Shown here one piece after another: positions 4,935 through 5,205 of a DNA stretch of 5,205 nucleotides; the first letter of the stretch is position 1; every line of letters starts with the position of its first letter. The translations under genes were made by a program, and so were the position numbers. The notes below the pieces were generated by a model. The model saw nothing but the letters and a program-made list of their open reading frames with translations, was not told where the DNA came from and searched no databases. Source of the stretch: Bacillota bacterium (GTDB taxonomy: Bacteria > Bacillota_E > Sulfobacillia > Sulfobacillales > Sulfobacillaceae); NCBI GenBank assembly GCA_021802225.1, contig JAKAAS010000185.1, forward strand, positions 1 to 5,205. The letters are read 5' to 3'.

Positions 4935-5205
4935 TTATGGTCCGTTTTCCGGCGACGTGGCGGCTTGCAGGCGCATGATCCGTTCGGATAGCCTCTTTAG
5001 GCGGCGGTAAATCTTTTCTGACCTCGCTCCACACAGCCTCAAGGTCGATGTCCAGATATTGATACGCCATGATATCGCGTAATCCGCCAATATCTCGCCA
5101 CGGAATGCCGGACTCGGTCGCTAGCAGGGCGGGGGGAGTCGTTTGACCATTTCTCTAATACTTTCCAACGCCTTACTGACGTCCAGTGGAAAGAGGGGGG
5201 ATTCC
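4935..5205 (-). pseudogene. hepT: HepT/DUF86 (HEPN) toxin, partial and frameshifted
   Basis: The minus strand, entering from the right edge, reads LDVSKALESIREMVKRLP (compare HepT 'QDAV.R.LE.IGEAVKRLP'). After a one-base shift in a six-G run (plus 5131-5136) it reads ALLATESGIPWRDIGGLRDI, then MAYQYLDIDLEAVWSEVRKD and LPP. After a second one-base shift near 5000 it reads LKRLSERIMRLQAATSPENG and P, ending at TAA 4937-4935. IPWRDI.G.RD...H.Y..ID.E.VW..V..DLP.LK is the DUF86/HepT signature. HepT toxins are HEPN proteins controlled by a MNT nucleotidyltransferase antitoxin. The HEPN motif RX4HXY reads R-DIMA-Y-Q-Y here: the His codon (plus 5062-5064) has become Tyr. Two frameshifts and this change make it inactive. 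The N-terminus and any MNT partner would lie beyond 5205. Confidence 0.82.

Noticed and set aside
4723..4998. C-terminal two thirds of the minus-strand ORF 4723-5070
   Set aside because: Only its first part is HepT. Past the frameshift near 5000 the true family continuation is in another frame, so this portion is out-of-frame read-through.
5183..5205. Third copy of the G-run terminator hairpin at the right edge
   Set aside because: GAGGGGGGATTCC resembles 133-145, but the pairing arm and T-run are not visible in the window and the bases also read as HepT coding sequence.

Overview
The window looks like a piece of accessory, gene-decay-rich DNA from a Gram-positive bacterium. Bacillota is most likely, judging from AGGAGG-type ribosome-binding sites, a Firmicute-style helix-turn-helix replication-type protein with an Asn/Pro-rich tail, and TTATCCACA DnaA boxes. 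I cannot name the species. Only two full-length, undamaged genes are present: an Mrr-type restriction endonuclease (minus strand, 1352-2260) and an alpha/beta-fold hydrolase (plus strand, 3499-4299). Most of the rest consists of recognisable but broken genes, each interrupted by stops or frameshifts.

Left part (1-655). There is a perfect DnaA box at 34-42 and a strong terminator hairpin pointing left (109-144). Next comes the 3' part of a tRNA-Arg(ACG) gene with no 5' half (283-327), followed by a plausible tRNA terminator (342-370). A tRNA 3' fragment of this kind is the classical scar of an element integrated into a tRNA gene. At 597-634 a hairpin plus T-run and a second perfect DnaA box lie directly before the ribosome-binding site of the next gene.

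Middle-left (656-1417). A helix-turn-helix, replication-initiator-like gene starts with a good ribosome-binding site. It loses its frame inside the DNA-binding domain and continues as a decayed Asn/Pro-rich tail spread over other frames. Together with the DnaA boxes this suggests a dead plasmid-type replication module. The mrr gene converges on it.

Middle-right (2261-3498). This stretch holds fragments of toxin-antitoxin genes. They are a possible PIN-toxin N-terminus (minus, weak), a ParE/RelE-type toxin pseudogene (plus) and an addiction-module antitoxin pseudogene (minus, with an excellent ribosome-binding site but two frameshifts). The toxin and antitoxin remnants face each other, which is not the normal operon order.

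Right part (3499-5205). After the intact hydrolase come an ASCH-domain pseudogene, a large inverted repeat with a short T-run (4745-4794), and the C-terminal part of a HepT/DUF86 (HEPN) toxin pseudogene running off the right edge. The predicted HEPN catalytic His of that pseudogene reads as Tyr.

Overall this is a 'graveyard' of small mobile or defence modules around a surviving solitary restriction gene. I did not find a convincing new multi-gene system. The most informative signals are the tRNA scar, the DnaA-box/hairpin arrangement at the dead replication gene, and the clustering of several unrelated broken toxin-type genes.
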